DNA of 64,000 nt from Neoconidiobolus thromboides FSU 785 (GCA_025603075.1 MU626259.1:65920-129919), one strand, 5' to 3'; shown: positions 1 to 11,930, counted from the first letter of the stretch. The notes: generated by a model not told the origin, from the sequence alone. Made by a program: numbers and translations.

Positions 1-972
1 CGATGGATTAAAATGTGAAATTTATGAGATCATCTACTCAATATACTATTTTAAATATTTATTAAAGCTAGACTTAAATTATGTAAACATCAAAGTATTC
101 TCAAACGTTAATCATATATATCAATTTCAGTGCTATATGGTTATTTAATATTATACCAGGTATTCTCGTCTAGTGTGTCGCAAATTTTACAAAGTTTGTT
201 TGGTGATGGTCACAAGCTACAGCAATAACAGCTACATTTAAAAGCTACTACTAACCCAAAGAAAATAAAATTACAGTCAGAAAAACATTTATAACCGATT
301 TCCATGTTATAACATTAGTTCTTGATCTCATGATTAGAGTTGTTTTGTAAGGATAAAAAGCAACCAAACTTTTATTGCTAGTTATTACAAAACAAAATAT
401 GGGAATGTATTGTTTGTATTTAAGAATTTCACTAACAATTTTTCCACTCAAATAGCGCTTAAAAGATGGAAAAAGTAATGAAGTCAGAAAACGTCCTCAT
501 ATGCTATTATAATAATGATTTTATTCTAAGTATTAGTTTTTAATTCATTAGTGAAATTTTCAAAAATCTAAACTGCTATTTTAATTAATAACGCCGCTTT
601 TTTAGGTCAAAATTTGCCACATATTAGGTGAGAATACTTAATAAAATAGTATTTATAGCTATTTTAAGTAATACATGGGACTGCTTTTTACCTTTTACCC
701 TTTTTATTTTTCAGAGTTAGTTGGTCAATGTAGCTGTTTGAGTTCTAATGTATGCTGACAAATGATGATATTTATAGCCAACTATTTGTTTTTTCATGCC
801 AACTTGAGGCTTGTTGGTTTGATTTTTATTTTAAAATAAATAGTTAGCTAGCAGATACCCAAGCTTGAACAGTGTACTGGTTGATTAATTTCTAAATTTA
901 AAATAATAAAAGACAATTAGCAAAAAATATTTAGATATATTACGGCCTATTACCTTCTATATAAAGTAATAT
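1..972. other. Non-coding left edge
   Basis: No convincing gene on either strand. The only structured item is one copy of the 105 bp inverted-repeat element at 397-502. A short reading frame on the minus strand at 251-451 is made by that element and is not counted as a gene. Confidence 0.6.
397..502 (+). mobile_element. 105-bp TIR element, copy 1
   Basis: Starts ATATGGGAATGT and ends ACGTCCTCATAT, with the typical interior CACTCAAATAGCGCTTAAA. Plus is defined here as the orientation that begins GGGGATGTATTTTTGT. MITE-like, non-coding. Confidence 0.85.
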
Positions 973-978
973 GCGGCT

Positions 979-1022
<44 letters not shown>

Positions 1023-1045
1023 GCGTTCAATCCGCGGTGGGCGCA
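973..1045 (+). tRNA. tRNA-Phe (GAA)
   Basis: Folds as a 73-nt tRNA without intron. The anticodon loop CTGAAGA, closed by stem CAGA/TCTG, gives anticodon GAA. The T-arm is CCGCG-TTCAATC-CGCGG. The acceptor stem GCGGCTA/TGGGCGC has one G-G mismatch at the fourth pair. The only Phe tRNA in the window. Confidence 0.93.
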
Positions 1046-1960
1046 TTAAAATGCAAACTCATTTTTCCTTACAATACTAATATTTCAAGTAGACTAAACA
1101 CTTAAATGTAATTCATGAAATAATAGTTTTTTGAATACATTGCATTAATTTGTGATGGTTTACTATTTTGTTTTAATGTATATTGTTGTTCTAAAAGAAA
1201 TTATATAAGGGTGTTTTTTTAGCTTCATCACTTTTTCCATTCCTTGAGTGCTATTTAAGTCGAAAAATTGTTAGTAGAATTGCTAGACAAATACATCCAC
1301 TTATGTTGATGATTGCTATTAATATTAAATTAAGCTTTGATGCAAATTTATTTTTCTAACAATAAAAATAATTCAGTTATTTAAAAATGGTTCTGTTATT
1401 CTAGATAAAATAATTCCACAAACTATCTAGGGTTTGAAAATATCAAGAGTAGATAAATCAAGTAAAAATATGATTTATTAGATTGAAAAGCTTGTATATA
1501 CTTTAAGGCTTATTCTTTAATAATTAACTTTAATATATAATATTTTAATCTGTATTCATTAATAGGTTTACAATACTTTGACAAAAAACTCAATAAAAAC
1601 AGAAGTACAACAGCTTCTAAATATCAATGTAATAGACATTAAACTGAACAAATAATAGTAAGTATCTCTTGTTATTAAAGAATTTAATATTATTTTTTAG
1701 TTTTAAAGTTATGCTATGGCAAAAATCTCGTGATTCTTATATAGTTGTACGTATCATAATACAATTTTACAACCTCCAATGTGTAATATTTTGATTTTGT
1801 AAGCCACAGTGAGCTGCAGTAAGTTTTCAATTTAGAATGACCACATCTTTCATCTACACTAGTGTAAACCATCCTTTAGGGTTGCATTTTACTATTAATA
1901 AATTGATGAACCAATGTATTATAAATATAGCTTATAAGATAATATTTTAGTAAAATTAAA
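1046..1960. other. Intergenic, one TIR element
   Basis: AT-rich spacer between tRNA-Phe and the cyclin stop codon. It holds one minus-oriented copy of the 105 bp element (1203-1304). No other gene or RNA recognised. Confidence 0.55.
1203..1304 (-). mobile_element. 105-bp TIR element, copy 2
   Basis: Minus-oriented copy: begins ATAAGGGTGTTTTTTTAGC and ends ATACATCCACTTAT. Moderately diverged. Confidence 0.8.
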
Positions 1961-3078
1961 CTAAGGTAAAGGCTGTGGTGGTATCCTTTTTTCCCAATTA
2001 TCTAGGAAGTAATCGGAGCAGTCTATAAAATGTGTTGTAATAACTAATATTTCTATAAAATTTATATTTTACCTTTAATAACTCCAATAGGTAATTGGAG
2101 TTCATCAAGCCAGATCTTATCTTTATTGCGCTCTTTTGCATGTATGTTTTCATTTAAAAACATAGTTGCTAAAAAAAGGGCCGAGCCAGCGATAATTGCA
2201 GGTGGATAACGAAGAACCATCGTCGAACTTACAAAACTAAATAATAACGTTTAAAATAGAATCAACAAATTTTAAAAAAATACCTTTCATAAATAATATC
2301 ATTAGCTAGAGATTCAATCTGAGGAGAAACTAAATAAGATATATCACTTCATTTTCTAAAACAACATAGTAGTAAGCTTACATTCTATAGTCCTTTTAAA
2401 GAGACGAATATATTCTTCCGGAGGTTTATAATTAAAATCTCCGTTATTTGATATAGCAACCAGATGTTCGTATGTAAGTAAAGTCTGCCTCCATTTTGTT
2501 ACTTCTTTTTTATAGAACTCCTCAGAAAAACCATTGTTATTGTTACAGATAATAATTATCTGTTTGGTAACCTCTCTTATTGAATATCCATGACTGTTAT
2601 TTTTCAATGCTAATATAAACGAAGCCGCAGCTACTTCCTGTATTAAGTAGAAAGGATTAGATATTAAAATAATTATTATGACTAATTACATAATAATGAT
2701 CCCTATTAAAGTCTGAGTACATATAATGTCTCTGAAAAAAAGCTATCGCACTGGATAATACTTTTTGTGGTCTATTTTTTAACTATTAGTTGATGGCAAA
2801 AATGAAATAAAATACAATTACACATTCACCCTTTTGCTCAATTTAGCAATAAATAAGCAGCCACGTAGCCTTAGCGTAAATTCCTGTTCAAGTGTATAAC
2901 CCAATTCTTGGCTTGGGGTAAGCTGGAAATCTGCTTCCTCATAAATGAAAAATTTCATCATATGGTCTTTATAATTATAAATTTCGTCCCTGTTTTCAGG
3001 GTTTAATACTTGTAGGTCTGGCCTCATTTTTTTATAATTATAATGGTCATCGTAATAATAGTGCTCTAAGTTTTCCAT
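1961..3078 (-). CDS. Transcription-type cyclin (cyclin K/L/T family)
   Basis: Six exons on the minus strand: 3078-2822, 2750-2690, 2637-2382, 2329-2284, 2236-2073 and 2022-1961; all junctions are GT-AG and in frame, giving 281 aa. Seen: the N-terminal part has TPSQELGYTLEQE followed by R-G-C-L-F-I and SKRVNVAIAFFQRHYMYSDF, the first cyclin-box helix pattern of cyclins T/K/L. Then come the EVAAASFILALK helix and a second box with LRYPPAIIAGSALFLAT. The family binds a CDK (CDK9/12/13 or yeast Ctk1/Bur1 type) that phosphorylates the RNA polymerase II C-terminal domain in the nucleus. The protein lacks a long C-terminal tail, so it is close to the minimal two-box length. Which subfamily it belongs to cannot be settled by eye. 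Confidence 0.85.
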
Positions 3079-3510
3079 TATAATATTTTATTGGATTGAG
3101 TTATTTCGAATTTAATTATTTAATTATAAACGTTGTATGGTTTCAATTAACTCAGTATCGAATTCCTATTTTTAGGGTGTAGAAGGAGTTAAATTAACTC
3201 TAGAATAGAAAGCAACCGTCAGCAAGTTAGCCTAATCCTTAAAAAATGGAATGTCAATGCTATAATTTTTTTCAGGAGACGAAAAAAATAAAAAAGCAGC
3301 CAATCATTAAATATTTAAAATGCAATTCAAAACTTGTATAATAATAAAAATAAAAATTTAAAATTATAAACGTGGAACAGTTGGTAATAGAAACTATGAA
3401 ATAAAAGTAGAGTCATGGTTATTTTAATGATTTATTCTATTTTGGATGAAATCCCACATGGAAAACTGGGGATGAAATATATTTTAAAATCACAATTTTC
3501 GAAATAGGGA

Positions 3511-3518
3511 TATATAAA
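3511..3518 (+). promoter_or_regulatory. TATA box before small ORF
   Basis: TATATAAA about 100 bp upstream of the ATG at 3617. The same octamer precedes several better supported genes in this window. Confidence 0.35.
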
Positions 3519-3616
3519 GCCAAACTATTTCTCGAATTCAAACTATTATTAATATAATACTATTGATTAGTAGCTATTAATACTTAATTTAATTATATAT
3601 ATTTACCTAATAATAA

Positions 3617-3814
3617 ATGATGGAGAGAAAAGAGCTTACTCGCAAAATGAGCAGTGTGTTAATAAGTAAGGGAAAGAAGAAGGAGAATAATCAAATGGAA
3701 ATCGTTAATCTAAAAGATATAACACTACCGAACTTTGAAACAGGTCTAAAAGAAGGTTTCTTTGACGATAAAATTATCAGGATATCTTTAACTCCAGAAT
3801 GCGCTAACTTTTAA
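3617..3814 (+). CDS. Small hypothetical protein
   Basis: 65 codons, starting with tandem Met codons, very rich in Lys in the first half (K-G-K-K-K-E) and with an acidic/hydrophobic second half (EGFFDDKIIRISL). It lies between the divergent cyclin promoter and the 3' end of the NDUFA9 gene. A TATA-like octamer sits upstream and the composition is more coding-like than the surroundings. Not recognised. It may be a genuine short gene, an exon of a longer one, or chance. Confidence 0.35.
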   Translation: MMERKELTRKMSSVLISKGKKKENNQMEIVNLKDITLPNFETGLKEGFFDDKIIRISLTPECANF

Positions 3815-3930
3815 TCTAATAATATTGTATAGTTTAATAAAGATCCCCCCTTTGAGTATTTTTACTATTTAGTTGTCATTTTTATTTTAAAACAAATTAA
3901 CAAATAAAAATCAGTTAAAAGAATATAATT

Positions 3931-5351
3931 TTAATTGGAAGATGAAGATGGCATAGACTTGACTTTAGGTTCTTGATCGTAACCTAATTCATAGAACATA
4001 GGGGAACGATAAGCTCTCATAACAGTTAAAATACAATGCTCTAAAGCCTGTGGGTGAATACCTAAATCTTGGAATTTTAAAGTTTCTTTGTGTACTTTAT
4101 CATCAATCAACATCTATAAAACATAAGCATACACTCATATATTAAAGTATCAATTTACCAATTCAATTTCTTCTGGTCGAAGTACACGATATGGATAAAT
4201 ACTCATAGCTTTGGAAATTAAGCTAAAATCTTTAGTAAATTTTATGTATAAACTATATATTAATCATCTACCTAAAGATAGATTTTGGTAAGTTGATTTT
4301 TCTTATATCTTCCTTAAGAATGTTCGATGCCATATCTAATATTTGGTCATAGGTAAGTTGATTAGGGCCTATCAATTCAAATGTTTTTCCATTAAATTCA
4401 GTTTGTTCTTGAGAAATGATGTCAATAGCATGGGCAACATCTACAACATTGACTGGTCTTAACTTTTGTTTCCCATGGTTTACCATGAGATGATTGTTTT
4501 TAGTAAAACCAATTCTGTTTAAGAAATAATCTTCTGGTCCGTACATTGTACTTGGTCTTACAATAGTAGCCTCAGGGAACTCATTTAATACTGCTTTTTC
4601 ACCATAATATTTACTTTTATAATAATCAGATGGTGATTCAGGGTTGGCATTTAATGCTGAGATATGTACTAATCTACTAACATTTACTTCACGACAAGCT
4701 CTTGCAATAGCTTCTGCCCCTTTAACATGTACATCTTGAAACTTGAAGTTACGGGTTTCCCAAGTTCTACCAATTAAATTGATGACGGTATCTGAATGCT
4801 TAACACATTCGATAATTTGGTCATAATTACGGATATCAATTTCCTAACCAATAGGCTTTAATTTTTTGCTAATTATTTATTAAAAAAAGTAATACCATTG
4901 GAATGACTTGACCTAAGTCTCCAGTTACTTTTAAATGTCTCTTATTATCTTCTTCGCCACGATAGGGGACCACTACTTGAGCACCACGACGAGCTAATAC
5001 ATCAATCATCTACATTCTTACATTTTATATAAATTACCTGCTTTGTTTACAACATATCTGCCAAGTGATCCAGTGCATCCTAAAACAGTAACAACTTCAT
5101 TGTTGCTGGTAGATCTACCTCCAGATCCTTGACGTAATACGACTTTACCACTGTTAAGTAAAGCTACATCACTGTTTAATCTCTATAACGAATTAATAAA
5201 CTATTATAAAAGTTGAGATAAATCTACCTTAGTGATGTAATTAATGTTAGATAATTTCAAAGCTAATTGAAAATCGAAGTTGTTAATATATGTTCTATTT
5301 TGTTATTTTATTTTATTTACATGCTTTTAGTACTCTACTGCTATTGTACAT
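3931..5351 (-). CDS. NDUFA9: Complex I 39-kDa subunit (NDUFA9/NUO-40 like)
   Basis: Seven exons on minus: 5351-5321, 5262-5228, 5182-5051, 5009-4896, 4843-4272, 4222-4159 and 4113-3931, all GT-AG, giving 376 aa, the usual length. The first two tiny exons encode a basic/hydroxylated N-terminus (MYNSSRVLKASLKLSN) that fits a mitochondrial presequence. The Rossmann fold begins at about residue 55 (VTVLGCTGSLGRYV), followed by RRGAQVVVPYR and, later, DTVINLIGRTWETRNF and VRPSTMYGPEDYFLNR, all hallmarks of the atypical short-chain dehydrogenase subunit of NADH:ubiquinone oxidoreductase. It binds NADPH in the peripheral arm and is needed for assembly; it is not catalytic in electron transfer. The intron after exon 3 was placed at GTT|GTAAAC because later donors break the frame. 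Confidence 0.93.
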
Positions 5352-5659
5352 TATTTTTTATTATTCTAAAAAAAAATTTGATGATTTAAATCTTAAGATA
5401 ATCTTTAGGGTGAAATTTAATCATCGCTTATTTAAAGGTCCCATAATTTGAAATTTGAATTTTTGAAATTTGATATTTCTGAGTTACACATACTATTAAT
5501 TAGCTGACTAGTTTTTAATGATTCAATTAGCTTTATTCTTCTATATCAAAATAAAATTATAGTAAATCCAGCTATTTATGAAGAAAATTGAAAAATAATG
5601 ACTAATTGAATAACTTATAAAGTTCAACTTTATTTAAAATATTTACCAAAGAAAAGGGT

Positions 5660-6550
5660 TTACTTATTGTAACCCATTAAAATTTTGAACTGTCTGTTAA
5701 TTCCAGTATGAAAAAATAAAACTAATAGGGAATCAATTAATCCACCACATACAATTAAAAATACTTTTAAGCTCGATAAAATAAGTTTAACTTTAGTTGA
5801 GATACTACTACTAGTAGATAGATGCCCTTCGATTAATAGGAAAAAAATTCCTGGCATATAAACAACAGCAGATGCGATAATAAATAGCCATCCACGAATG
5901 GTAACTCTTTTAACTTGCTTCCTTTGAATTGCTGCTTCAGTGCACATTTCTTCTGTATTACGGAGCTTAATAGATTTCCCTGCTTTATCTGTATATTTTA
6001 AAACACAAATATAAGATATCAATACAATAGAATAGCAAACAAACAAATGAATAAAAAGGTAATGGAAAGTAGCAGATGAGATTGTTGAAGTATTTGGATA
6101 TGGCTGAGAAATAAAGGCATATTTAGGTTTATAGAATTCACTATAATAAGCTGTCATGCTTAATAAAATGATTATAATTAAACTTGATAAGTAAGGTGAT
6201 ACTATGATGATTAAATTTAAGAAAACTTCATTTAAAAAGGCTAATCTATACACAGCTAAACTGGCTGATAGTTGTGCGGACAAGCATGGCCAAAACATAT
6301 CTAAAAAGCCAAGAGACTGACTATAAGCTTGGATATTGTGAGGGTCTTCACCCAATACTCCATAAGCGATTACATAAATCAAAAAAACTACAAATGGCAC
6401 AGAATCAGATATGATTAAACATATCAAGTATATTATATCTCTTCGAATGAGTTTCATTTTGTAAGTTAAATACAATAATAATCCATTTAGTGAAAAGGTT
6501 GTGAATGTTATTACACCTAAGATAATAATCGGAAGTACTACAGGTACCAT
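5660..6550 (-). CDS. Rhodopsin-like 7TM receptor (GPCR)
   Basis: 296 aa in one exon. Seven hydrophobic segments are visible, at roughly residues 4-28, 38-65, 75-105, 110-135, 160-185, 220-245 and 258-285, with a short basic C-terminus (TGINRQFKILMGYNK). The loop before the sixth segment is basic (QRKQVKRVTIRGW), as in G-protein-contacting loops. Canonical DRY and NPxxY motifs are absent; the seventh segment carries GGLIDSLLVLFFHTG. It looks like the expanded class of fungal rhodopsin-type receptors seen in Entomophthorales. Ligand unknown. It stands alone, about 300 bp upstream (in its own reading direction, downstream) of the NDUFA9 start. Alternative: another 7TM family such as cAMP-receptor-like. 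Confidence 0.7.
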   Translation of the reverse strand: MVPVVLPIIILGVITFTTFSLNGLLLYLTYKMKLIRRDIIYLICLIISDSVPFVVFLIYVIAYGVLGEDPHNIQAYSQSLGFLDMFWPCLSAQLSASLAVYRLAFLNEVFLNLIIIVSPYLSSLIIIILLSMTAYYSEFYKPKYAFISQPYPNTSTISSATFHYLFIHLFVCYSIVLISYICVLKYTDKAGKSIKLRNTEEMCTEAAIQRKQVKRVTIRGWLFIIASAVVYMPGIFFLLIEGHLSTSSSISTKVKLILSSLKVFLIVCGGLIDSLLVLFFHTGINRQFKILMGYNK

Positions 6551-8028
6551 TGAAATGAAAAAAGGAGTAAGAAAAAAAGAGAGTTTGAACTTAATTTATA
6601 TAATAGCATTTGGGAAAAAATTAAGGAGTTGTTTTTATATATTCTATATTTAGATGGTATTAAAAATATTAAAAATTTAAGCTTTCTTAAAATAGCGATT
6701 TTCCAATCACCTTTCATTTCGACTACTTTAAATCTCCATTTTTAACTTTTTAAATACTTTAGAATAACATGGGATGTTATTCTTCTCACACCTTTGTTTA
6801 TTTTAACACTTGTTCTTAAACAAACAGGTAAGATTAAATTATAACTCTATCTGTATTCTAGCCTTCAAGCCAATACAGACATAAATCTAATAATAGTTAG
6901 TAACTTGGTTCTAAATGAATGAAATAGTTAACTTATCAATATAGTTGACTGAACTCTATCTCAAAAACCATTTGTTCTTTTGAGTTGTTGTTTAGCCTGT
7001 TAAATAAATTGATTATATCTTATTATTACGGTTCATGTTATTTCTGACTTGACATCATTTATATCGCTCACTAAGAGTTTTTTTCAAATTGTGTTCTAAA
7101 CTAAAAATAATTGGACCTATCTATTTCCTAAAGTCATAGAGAGATAAGCTGAAACCTCCTATTTGAAATAATACCTGATATTTCTAGACTATTATTTTAG
7201 TAAGCTTACTTATTTCCAGGCATGAATCTTTTTTGTACCTGGACTTGGCTCTACCTACATACACTTCTAATTTTAAGAAATTAAATTTTCAAAACAAAAA
7301 TTATTGTTAATTAGTCATTTGTTATAAATTTATAGGAAATTATAATGAAGGATTACTATATGATGGTTTTTGGATTATTTGCTTTGTGTTTGAAACAGTA
7401 TTTGTATTGTTTATTTAAACGAAGATTTTAATGTGCCCCCCTATGGTTTCATTTCATCTTTATGGTGATCTAAATCATCAACTTTTTGACTACAAAATTC
7501 GATATGTATCATTTAAAATTTTATATAAATAAATAAAACTTTATAGCCTGATGATATAAGTATAGCAGAGTCATCAGGCTCTATTACTTTATTTTTACAA
7601 TTTTCGGACTATTTTGAATATATAAACTTTTTACTAAGGTGAATAAAAGGTTTATATTTCAGGCTCTATGGAAATAAAACACTTTAATGTTTTGAAAATT
7701 TAATAAACGTATTTTCTATATTTAAACCTTCTTTATAAGTAATGCATTATTGATATGGTGTTTTCTTTAGTTTTATTAATAAATTTTATAGCCTTTTTAT
7801 TAAGTCAAAATAGACAAAAAGTGAAATCAAAAAGACATTTATACTTTAAATGTTAATTTTTTTGGTACATCTCAAAAACCATCCCTTAAAAATTATTCTC
7901 ATTAGAAAAAAAAAGCTGCAACTATTGGATTTCAAATTATGTAATTTTAGCTTAAACTACTTACTGCTTTTGAGATTAAAAGCTTGAGAAGAATAAATAG
8001 ATAAAAGCAATTATTAATCTACAATCAA
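6551..8028. other. Intergenic, no gene seen
   Basis: About 1.5 kb of AT-rich sequence between the divergent 7TM receptor and MCMBP genes. I see no ORF, RNA or good repeat copy; a stretch near 7800-7850 weakly resembles the right end of the 105 bp element. Confidence 0.5.
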
Positions 8029-9632
8029 ATGAAAGAAAAATATATCGAAACCCCATTAGATGTGATAGATGAAATACTAGGTAAGGGAATTACAACTATA
8101 AAAATAAAGCCAACTAAAATAGTGATAACATTTAACAATTTAGATCAGTACGATATCAATAGCTGGGAGGAAGCTCATGAAAGAGTTAGTAAGGAGTTTG
8201 AAGCTTTTTTGGCAAAAGATAACGTAATTCAAGAGGTAATTCGGACTAGTTTTTGTAATTTGATATGTTAATGTTTTAGCTATTTTTACTTCAATCAAAC
8301 AATTTAGAAGCATTGCCCAATTATCATAATAAATTGGTTAGATTCCATGGAATGATTCAAGATAACTCTTATGGACAAGAAATGATTATAAGCCAATATA
8401 TAGAAAATGATAAAATTTGCTATAATAGCTATCGTAATATTAACGAAGTAGATGTTAAAGAGGAAATTCGGATGGAAAATTACAAATTAGAAGACGTTCA
8501 TATAACCCAAGCAATAAGCACACCTGGAATTTACAACTCAACCGAAAGGCATTTGAATGTTTTATTAAAATTTTATGGTAAAGAAAAATCAACAGCTGTT
8601 GGCCAATTAACTGAAGTGGTTGGTGTGTCGAGTTCAATAGATAATCAGGTATGTATACATGTCGTATTCTTTAGTAACATTAACGAACCAATGAAATTGT
8701 ATCAAGATCTAGAAGTGGAAAATACATGTTTTGACGCTAGATCAATTAATAAAGAGATTATTGAGCACTTTAAAGGCTATTTTAATAACGACAAATATGC
8801 TAGCGAGTTGTTGTGTTTATTTTTATTAAATTGTAATGTTAATATTGAGGAGTTTCATTCCTTAAATTTAGTATTCACACAAAAACACGACATATCAAAA
8901 CTAATACAATTTATAAAAAGCGTTCTGCCTATCGTCAATGTCTTTGACTTAACAATTAATAGTTTAAATCAAACTCAGCTATTTCCAAGTAACATGTCAG
9001 GAGATAATTTAGAGTGGGCGAAGTTACAGCTACCCAAAAAAAGTTTGTTAATAATTAATGAAATGGACTTAGAAGAAGGGCAATTAAATGATAATGGAAT
9101 TAATAATTTAAATTGGTTGATGATGTTAACTTCAGATAATAAGTTAACCTATAGGTTTTCTCATTTTAACCAAGTTATGGCAGCAGACTATAGAGTTCTA
9201 ATTTTGTCAAAACACAGCTCACTTTTAGGCTCTTCTTTTAAGATTAACTTAGATGATAAAGATATAGGAAATTCAATCAACAACATAGATAATGAAGTAG
9301 TTAACTTATTTAAATACTATTTTAATAATAAAATAGAAGGAAAGAATTTTGAACTCAATGACGAAGTTTCTAAAGTAATTCAAGAAGATTATGTAAATTT
9401 ACGTAAGGAAGGAAAATTATCTTACCAAAATTTGAACAACAAGGCTAAAGAAAAAATTATTTTTGGACCCGAAGATTTAAATAATTTATTATGCTTAATG
9501 AAATTAGTTACTATATCTAATGGGTATATCGAAGAGGATTCAGTTCAAAACTGGAAGCATTGCCTTGATTTATATTTACATATGATTCACTCGTTTTCTA
9601 CTCAAAATTCAATTACATCAATTGGAAGATAA
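8029..9632 (+). CDS. MCMBP: MCM complex-binding protein (MCMBP/ETG1-like)
   Basis: Two exons, 8029-8235 and 8280-9632, joined by a 44-bp GT-AG intron; 519 aa, shorter than animal and plant members (roughly 590-640). Family hallmarks: LVRFHGMIQD near residue 90, and in the C-terminal half NEMDLEEGQLNDNGINN followed by VLILSKHSSLL, then VIQEDYVNLRKEGKLS. MCMBP binds MCM3-7, replaces MCM2, and helps unload or stabilise the MCM helicase in the nucleus. The intron was set at GAG|GTAATT and TTTTAG|CTATTT because these keep the frame; other acceptors introduce stops. The N-terminus (ETPLDVIDEIL) aligns with the family start, so no further 5' exon is needed. Converges with the neighbouring dehydrogenase (107 bp between stops). 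Confidence 0.88.
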
Positions 9633-9739
9633 ACTCATACAAATTACAAATATAAGCTTTTATAATAAAAGATATAAATAAAAATAATAAAGTTAAAATA
9701 AAACAAAAATATGTTTGGTTTATTATCAAAATTATGTAA

Positions 9740-10667
9740 TCATTTTTCAAGACCTACAATTTTAAGTGAATGTTCATAGGCCTCTTTAATCTAAACTAAT
9801 GTTAGTCTTTGTTTTAAATTCATACTATAAATAACTTACTTTATCTGAATTAAACTCAACCCAGTCGAATTTTTCTTTAGAATAAAACAAAGTAGAATTT
9901 TCATTAGGAGGTGGACCTAAAGGAAGTAAATTGGAGGTACTTGAGATAAGCATTCTGTTAACACCTTGTTCCATAGTAGAAGCAAAAGGGAAAAGAGGGA
10001 AGATCTTATTTAATATAAATTTCGTGATGAAATTTACATCTTTAGCTAGATTAGTATTTGGAACAAAACCTGGGCATAAGTTGATCAATTGTATGTCATC
10101 CTTTAAAACATTGTTTTTAAGATAAGTGTAAGTTAATAAAGATAACCTTTTAGACATTGGATAAATAAACGAACTGGGAACTCCATGTTGGGTTGGATTA
10201 AGATCTAATAAATCTTGATCATCTGTGACTTTAGTATGAAGAGAGGAGCTGGTATTGACAATACGACTATTTTTAGTATCTTTTAACAAATCCGATAATA
10301 AATGGGTTAATAAGAAATGACCATAATGGTTACAAGATAAAGTAAGATCTATGCCTTCATTATTTACTTCAGCGTCATTACGATAGTAAGCACCAGCATT
10401 GTTAAATAAAATATCTAATCTCTTATACTTCGATTTAAATTGATCTGAAAACTTATAAATAGAATCCTTATCACTCAAATCTAAACTCATAAACTCAATA
10501 TTATCTTTACCACCACTTGTTTTTTTTATTTCTTCAACAGCTTCTTCTCCTCTTTGTTTATTACGACTTGCAATAATAATTTGATAGTTAAAATGAATTA
10601 AACGTTGGGCATAATGATATCCTAAACCACTATTTCCACCAGTTATTATACAGACTAATCTTTCCAT
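9740..10667 (-). CDS. Short-chain dehydrogenase/reductase
   Basis: Two exons, 10667-9840 and 9790-9740, 292 aa; the GTAAGT donor at 9839 extends the protein by 16 residues beyond the first stop codon. Classical SDR features: TGGNSGLG at residues 9-16 for NAD(P) binding, FNNAGAY around 88-94, the Asn of CNHYGHF near 113, Ser140-142, and the catalytic pair Tyr169-x3-Lys173 in IYPMSKR. PG in LCPGFV follows. It is closest in style to retinol dehydrogenase/WWOX-like SDRs. Substrate unknown. No signal peptide; a soluble or membrane-associated oxidoreductase is likely. Confidence 0.9.
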
Positions 10668-10789
10668 TTCGTTTTATTTTTTAGAGTTTTCTTGTAATAT
10701 AAAAAATCGTTTCTTTTTATATACCTTATATAACTTTTTTCTTAATTCTAATATTATAGATAACTGCTACTAAGTAAACTAATTGTAAA

Positions 10790-10897
10790 CTTTCCACATT
10801 ATGTGATGGTTTCATAAATCAAACGCTGTCATATAATTAGTGATACTGTATTAGATGAAAATACTTAATTTACGAAACCATCATATAATGTGGGAAG
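10790..10897. repeat. Imperfect inverted repeat
   Basis: Arms 10790-10813 and 10874-10897 match at 22 of 24 positions (CTTTCCACATTATG... versus its complement), with pairing continuing a few bases inward. The right arm ends four bases before TIR element copy 3. A second arm pair (10832-10854 with 11007-11036, core AATTAGTGATACT) encloses that element. Confidence 0.7.
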
Positions 10898-10901
10898 AAC
10901 T

Positions 10902-11006
10902 ATATGGGGATGTATTTTTGTATTTGAGAATTTTACTAACAATTTTTCTACCCAAATAACGCTTAAAGATGGAAAAAATAATGAAGCCAAAAAAACATCC
11001 CCATAT
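10902..11006 (+). mobile_element. 105-bp TIR element, copy 3
   Basis: Well preserved: ATATGGGGATGT start, ACATCCCCATAT end, complete interior. Confidence 0.9.
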
Positions 11007-11291
11007 TTAGATTAGTAGTATCACTAATTTGAAACGCAATCTCCAAATATAAAATTATAATATTTTAAAAATGATTAAACTAAGCTATCTTATAAAATAA
11101 AAGACTAGATTTTATAAATTAATATTCTTATAGTAAAGTAAGTGCCATTGAATCATATTTTACACAAGCTCCTACTTTTAGTATTCTTAAACAAAAAACT
11201 ATCTCGGGTTTTTTAAATTATATGACTTTTTAAGTTTTCAAGCTAATTTATAGAATTAATCAGATATCCCAATTTACCAAAATTTAAAAAT

Positions 11292-11380
11292 TAAATACAA
11301 TAAAAATCCGACTCAAATCCTTAAACACAATAGAAATCCGACTCAAATCCTTAAATACAATAAAATCCGACTCAAATCCC
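11292..11380. repeat. Tandem repeat, ~32 bp x 3
   Basis: Three head-to-tail units of about 32 bp with core ATCCGACTCAAATCC, separated by TTAAAYACAATA-type spacers. Not coding. Confidence 0.85.
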
Positions 11381-11421
11381 ATATTATTTTGCCTAATAAT
11401 TAGCATTAATAAAAATTGGAA

Positions 11422-11524
11422 ATATAGGGGTGTTTTTTTGACTTCACTGTTTTCCATTTTTTAAGTGCTATTTAAATGCAAAATTGTTAGTGAAATTCTT
11501 AAACACAAAAATATATCCCCATAT
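11422..11524 (-). mobile_element. 105-bp TIR element, copy 4
   Basis: Minus-oriented, ATATAGGGGTGT to ATATCCCCATAT; several interior substitutions. Confidence 0.85.
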
Positions 11525-11836
11525 GCTTAAATATTTATATCCTATCTTATTTTTCAGACATACAAGGTGTATTATTTAGAGCTAAAACTTTCTTTTGATT
11601 TTAATTTCTTATCTCTTGTCATTCCGCATTTATTCATTTAATATGATTGATCTGAAGCCTTATAGTATTAAAATAATAAAAATGCAAAAGTTCGAGCATT
11701 TAGCTTAACAGAAATAAGAGAGATCTTATATTCAAAAATGGTTTCATTTTGACTATATTAGTACTCATTTTCGTTTGTAACTTTTTGAAGTTTAATTAAT
11801 AACTTTCAGCAAATAAAATAACAATTCACGAGGATT

Positions 11837-11909
11837 GCTCCGTTAGCTCAGTTGGCAGAGCGTGGTGCTAATAACGCTAAGGTCATAGGTTCAAGCCCTA
11901 TACGGAGCA
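11837..11909 (+). tRNA. tRNA-Ile (AAT)
   Basis: Acceptor GCTCCGT/ACGGAGC is fully paired; anticodon loop CTAATAA gives AAT; T-arm ATAGG-TTCAAGC-CCTAT. No intron. Identical in all 73 positions to the minus-strand gene at 33446-33518. Confidence 0.97.
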
Positions 11910-11930
11910 GCTTATTTTTGAGCTTGACAA

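Noticed and set aside
251-451. 66-codon minus-strand frame with a peptide like SGKIVSEILKYK
   Set aside because: Same peptide appears at 17450-17647, 32609-32824 and 48168-48353; it is the translation of the 105-bp repeat, not a gene.
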